Positions 63,223-64,000 of a stretch of 64,000 bases of DNA are shown piece after piece; within the stretch, counting starts at the first letter, position 1, and each line of letters starts with the position of its first letter. The stretch covers positions 3,286,001-3,350,000 of the forward strand of contig JAKZAP010000018.1 of the NCBI GenBank assembly GCA_023053575.1, in the 5' to 3' direction. Under the pieces are notes generated by a model. That model searched no databases. It was not told the origin of the DNA and saw only the letters and a program-made list of their open reading frames with translations. The translations under genes were made by a program, and so were the position numbers. This DNA is from Branchinecta lynchi (Eukaryota; Arthropoda; Branchiopoda; Anostraca; Branchinectidae).

Positions 63223-64000
63223 TTATTTCATAATAAATTTTGAAAGTTCTTTTTCATAAAACTCTCCTTGAATTAATTCCCCACTTTTGTCAGATATTTC
63301 ATAAGTAATGGGAATGGTAGGTCTGATGGTTGCTATCTGAAATACTTCATCCGTATAATTAGGTAAATATCCTTTATCGAAAATACTTTTTTCTTTTTTA
63401 ATTCTGACTAAATCCCCTACTTTGACGTTTCCTGTGATTTTGTAGTCATCTACTGGAGGAAACAGAGCACTAAAAACCTTTTTCTGATTAACCTTTTTAC
63501 TAGCATCAACTGGTTTCATTTGTATTGAACGGTGGTACGAGTTATTATAATTACTCACAAATAAAGGTAAAATATCAATCCAATTAGTAGTGTTATTGTG
63601 AGTGAAATATTTCCATAACTTTTCTTTTAGCGTTCTGTTGAATCGTTCTACAATTTGCGCTTTCAATTCGCTTTCAGATGCAAACCAGTGTATGCCGTTA
63701 TTTTTCAAAAAAGTTTGAACATTTCTCATCACAAATTCTTTACCTTTATCAGTTTGTAGTTTCTTAGGAATTCTTTCTTTAAATATAACACTGAATGCTT
63801 TTATTATTTCAGCACCCGTTTTGTCTTTCAGAGGGATACACCAAGCATATTTACTAAAGCAATCAATAACAGTTAAAATGTAATTTGTTTTATTATTTTC
63901 TTTTTTATATTTCTGCATGTCAACTAAATCAGATTGCCATTGCTCATCAACATAGTGAACATACACTCGCCTCCTTTCAAAGTTATGATAGGAAGGTTTG
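63223..64000 (-). CDS. Polinton-type integrase (rve, DDE), 5' end outside the window
   Basis: The minus-strand frame is open to the right edge; the first apparent start (63966) is a GTG (Val) inside the protein, and upstream codons continue as KPSYHNFERRR. From that Val, the catalytic Asp are at residue 13 (WQSDLVD) and 73 (LQTDKGKEF) and the Glu at residue 107 (IVERFNRTLK), so the DDE triad is complete. A C-terminal SH3/chromo-like segment (VKVGDLVRIKKEKSIFDKGY, then TDEVFQI) is present. The zinc-binding N-terminal domain lies outside. Known role of the family: joining element ends to host DNA. The visible part has no disruption. Confidence 0.88.
   Translation of the reverse strand, partial: KPSYHNFERRRVYVHYVDEQWQSDLVDMQKYKKENNKTNYILTVIDCFSKYAWCIPLKDKTGAEIIKAFSVIFKERIPKKLQTDKGKEFVMRNVQTFLKNNGIHWFASESELKAQIVERFNRTLKEKLWKYFTHNNTTNWIDILPLFVSNYNNSYHRSIQMKPVDASKKVNQKKVFSALFPPVDDYKITGNVKVGDLVRIKKEKSIFDKGYLPNYTDEVFQIATIRPTIPITYEISDKSGELIQGEFYEKELSKFIMK

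Larger units (their letters stand above)
59390..64000 (-). mobile_element. Polinton/Maverick-like element, partial, endogenous viral
   Basis: Six tightly spaced minus-strand genes with gaps of 3-37 bp, in AT-rich DNA, read right to left: integrase, 276-residue protein, minor-capsid-like protein, 118-residue Gly-rich protein, capsid-like protein and 102-residue protein. Integrase plus virion-protein genes is the Polinton/Maverick combination (nematode relatives F54H12.2 and F54H12.3). The DNA polymerase, packaging ATPase and protease expected for the group would be to the right of the window. Two genes are broken, so this copy cannot make virions unaided. Confidence 0.8.

Noticed and set aside
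63964..63966. Start of the integrase at 63966
   Set aside because: The codon is GTG inside a frame that remains open to the window edge, so the true start is outside.

Overview
The window is invertebrate animal nuclear DNA. Coding sequence occurs as short exons with GT/AG borders on both strands. The rest is mainly transposable elements: 5'-truncated LINEs, Helentron-type non-autonomous elements, hAT-, Harbinger- and Tc1-like MITEs, foldback elements and tRNA-derived repeats, plus one Polinton/Maverick-like viral element. There are no bacterial-type operons. The abundance of Helentron elements with an (ACGG)n-type microsatellite next to a tandem core resembles bivalve 'pearl' elements, but the species cannot be named from sequence alone.

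Host genes. (1) A plus-strand gene spans about 4.4-26.1 kb. Exons 5847-6050, 13707-13873, 16211-16318 and 25796-26143 have agreeing splice phases and together encode a four-transmembrane protein best described as sarcospan-like. The exon at 4382-4647 is a possible 5' coding exon. Its introns hold Helentron copies, a hAT MITE, a Tc1-like MITE and a LINE remnant. (2) A minus-strand gene has three phase-compatible 3' exons (49166-49004, 44103-43833, 38574-38400). They encode an unrecognised protein ending in a Pro/Tyr-rich tail with a repeated KKTYGVP/KKSYGVP motif; its 5' end was not found. Decayed copies of part of the middle exon appear to lie at 41.4-42.2 kb. (3) Weaker minus-strand candidates are a Thr-rich mucin-like terminal exon (58756-58512, with an upstream exon ending at 58976) and a short terminal exon at 55050-54906.

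Repeats. Family B Helentron-type elements occur seven times, all on the plus strand (8.1-10.2, 14.0-15.6, 18.7-20.1, 20.7-22.6, 44.6-47.1, 49.5-52.2, 52.4-53.7 kb). They share a 5' subterminal word repeated inverted in a 3' hairpin, a GACC/GACGG microsatellite and, in one copy, a 281-bp tandem core. Family A elements (ends carrying GGGATCCC, (ACGG)n, units of about 110-140 bp) occur at 0-0.7, 30.1-31.5, 53.8 and 56.8-57.5 kb. From 29.8 to 48.3 kb lies a dense, partly nested MITE landscape with readable target-site duplications, and a 739-bp segment duplicated in tandem at 46.9-48.3 kb.

Viral element. From about 59.4 kb to the right edge, AT-rich DNA carries a compact minus-strand gene block: integrase (open at the edge), a coiled-coil/C-terminal-domain protein, a minor-capsid-like protein, a small Gly-rich virion-type protein, a double-jelly-roll-capsid-like protein and a small basic protein. 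The minor-capsid gene is cut by one in-frame stop and the capsid gene by one frameshift, so this copy is defective. Every genuine start codon sits in an (A/T)ATAAATG context, a shared motif overlapping the ATG and reminiscent of viral late promoters.
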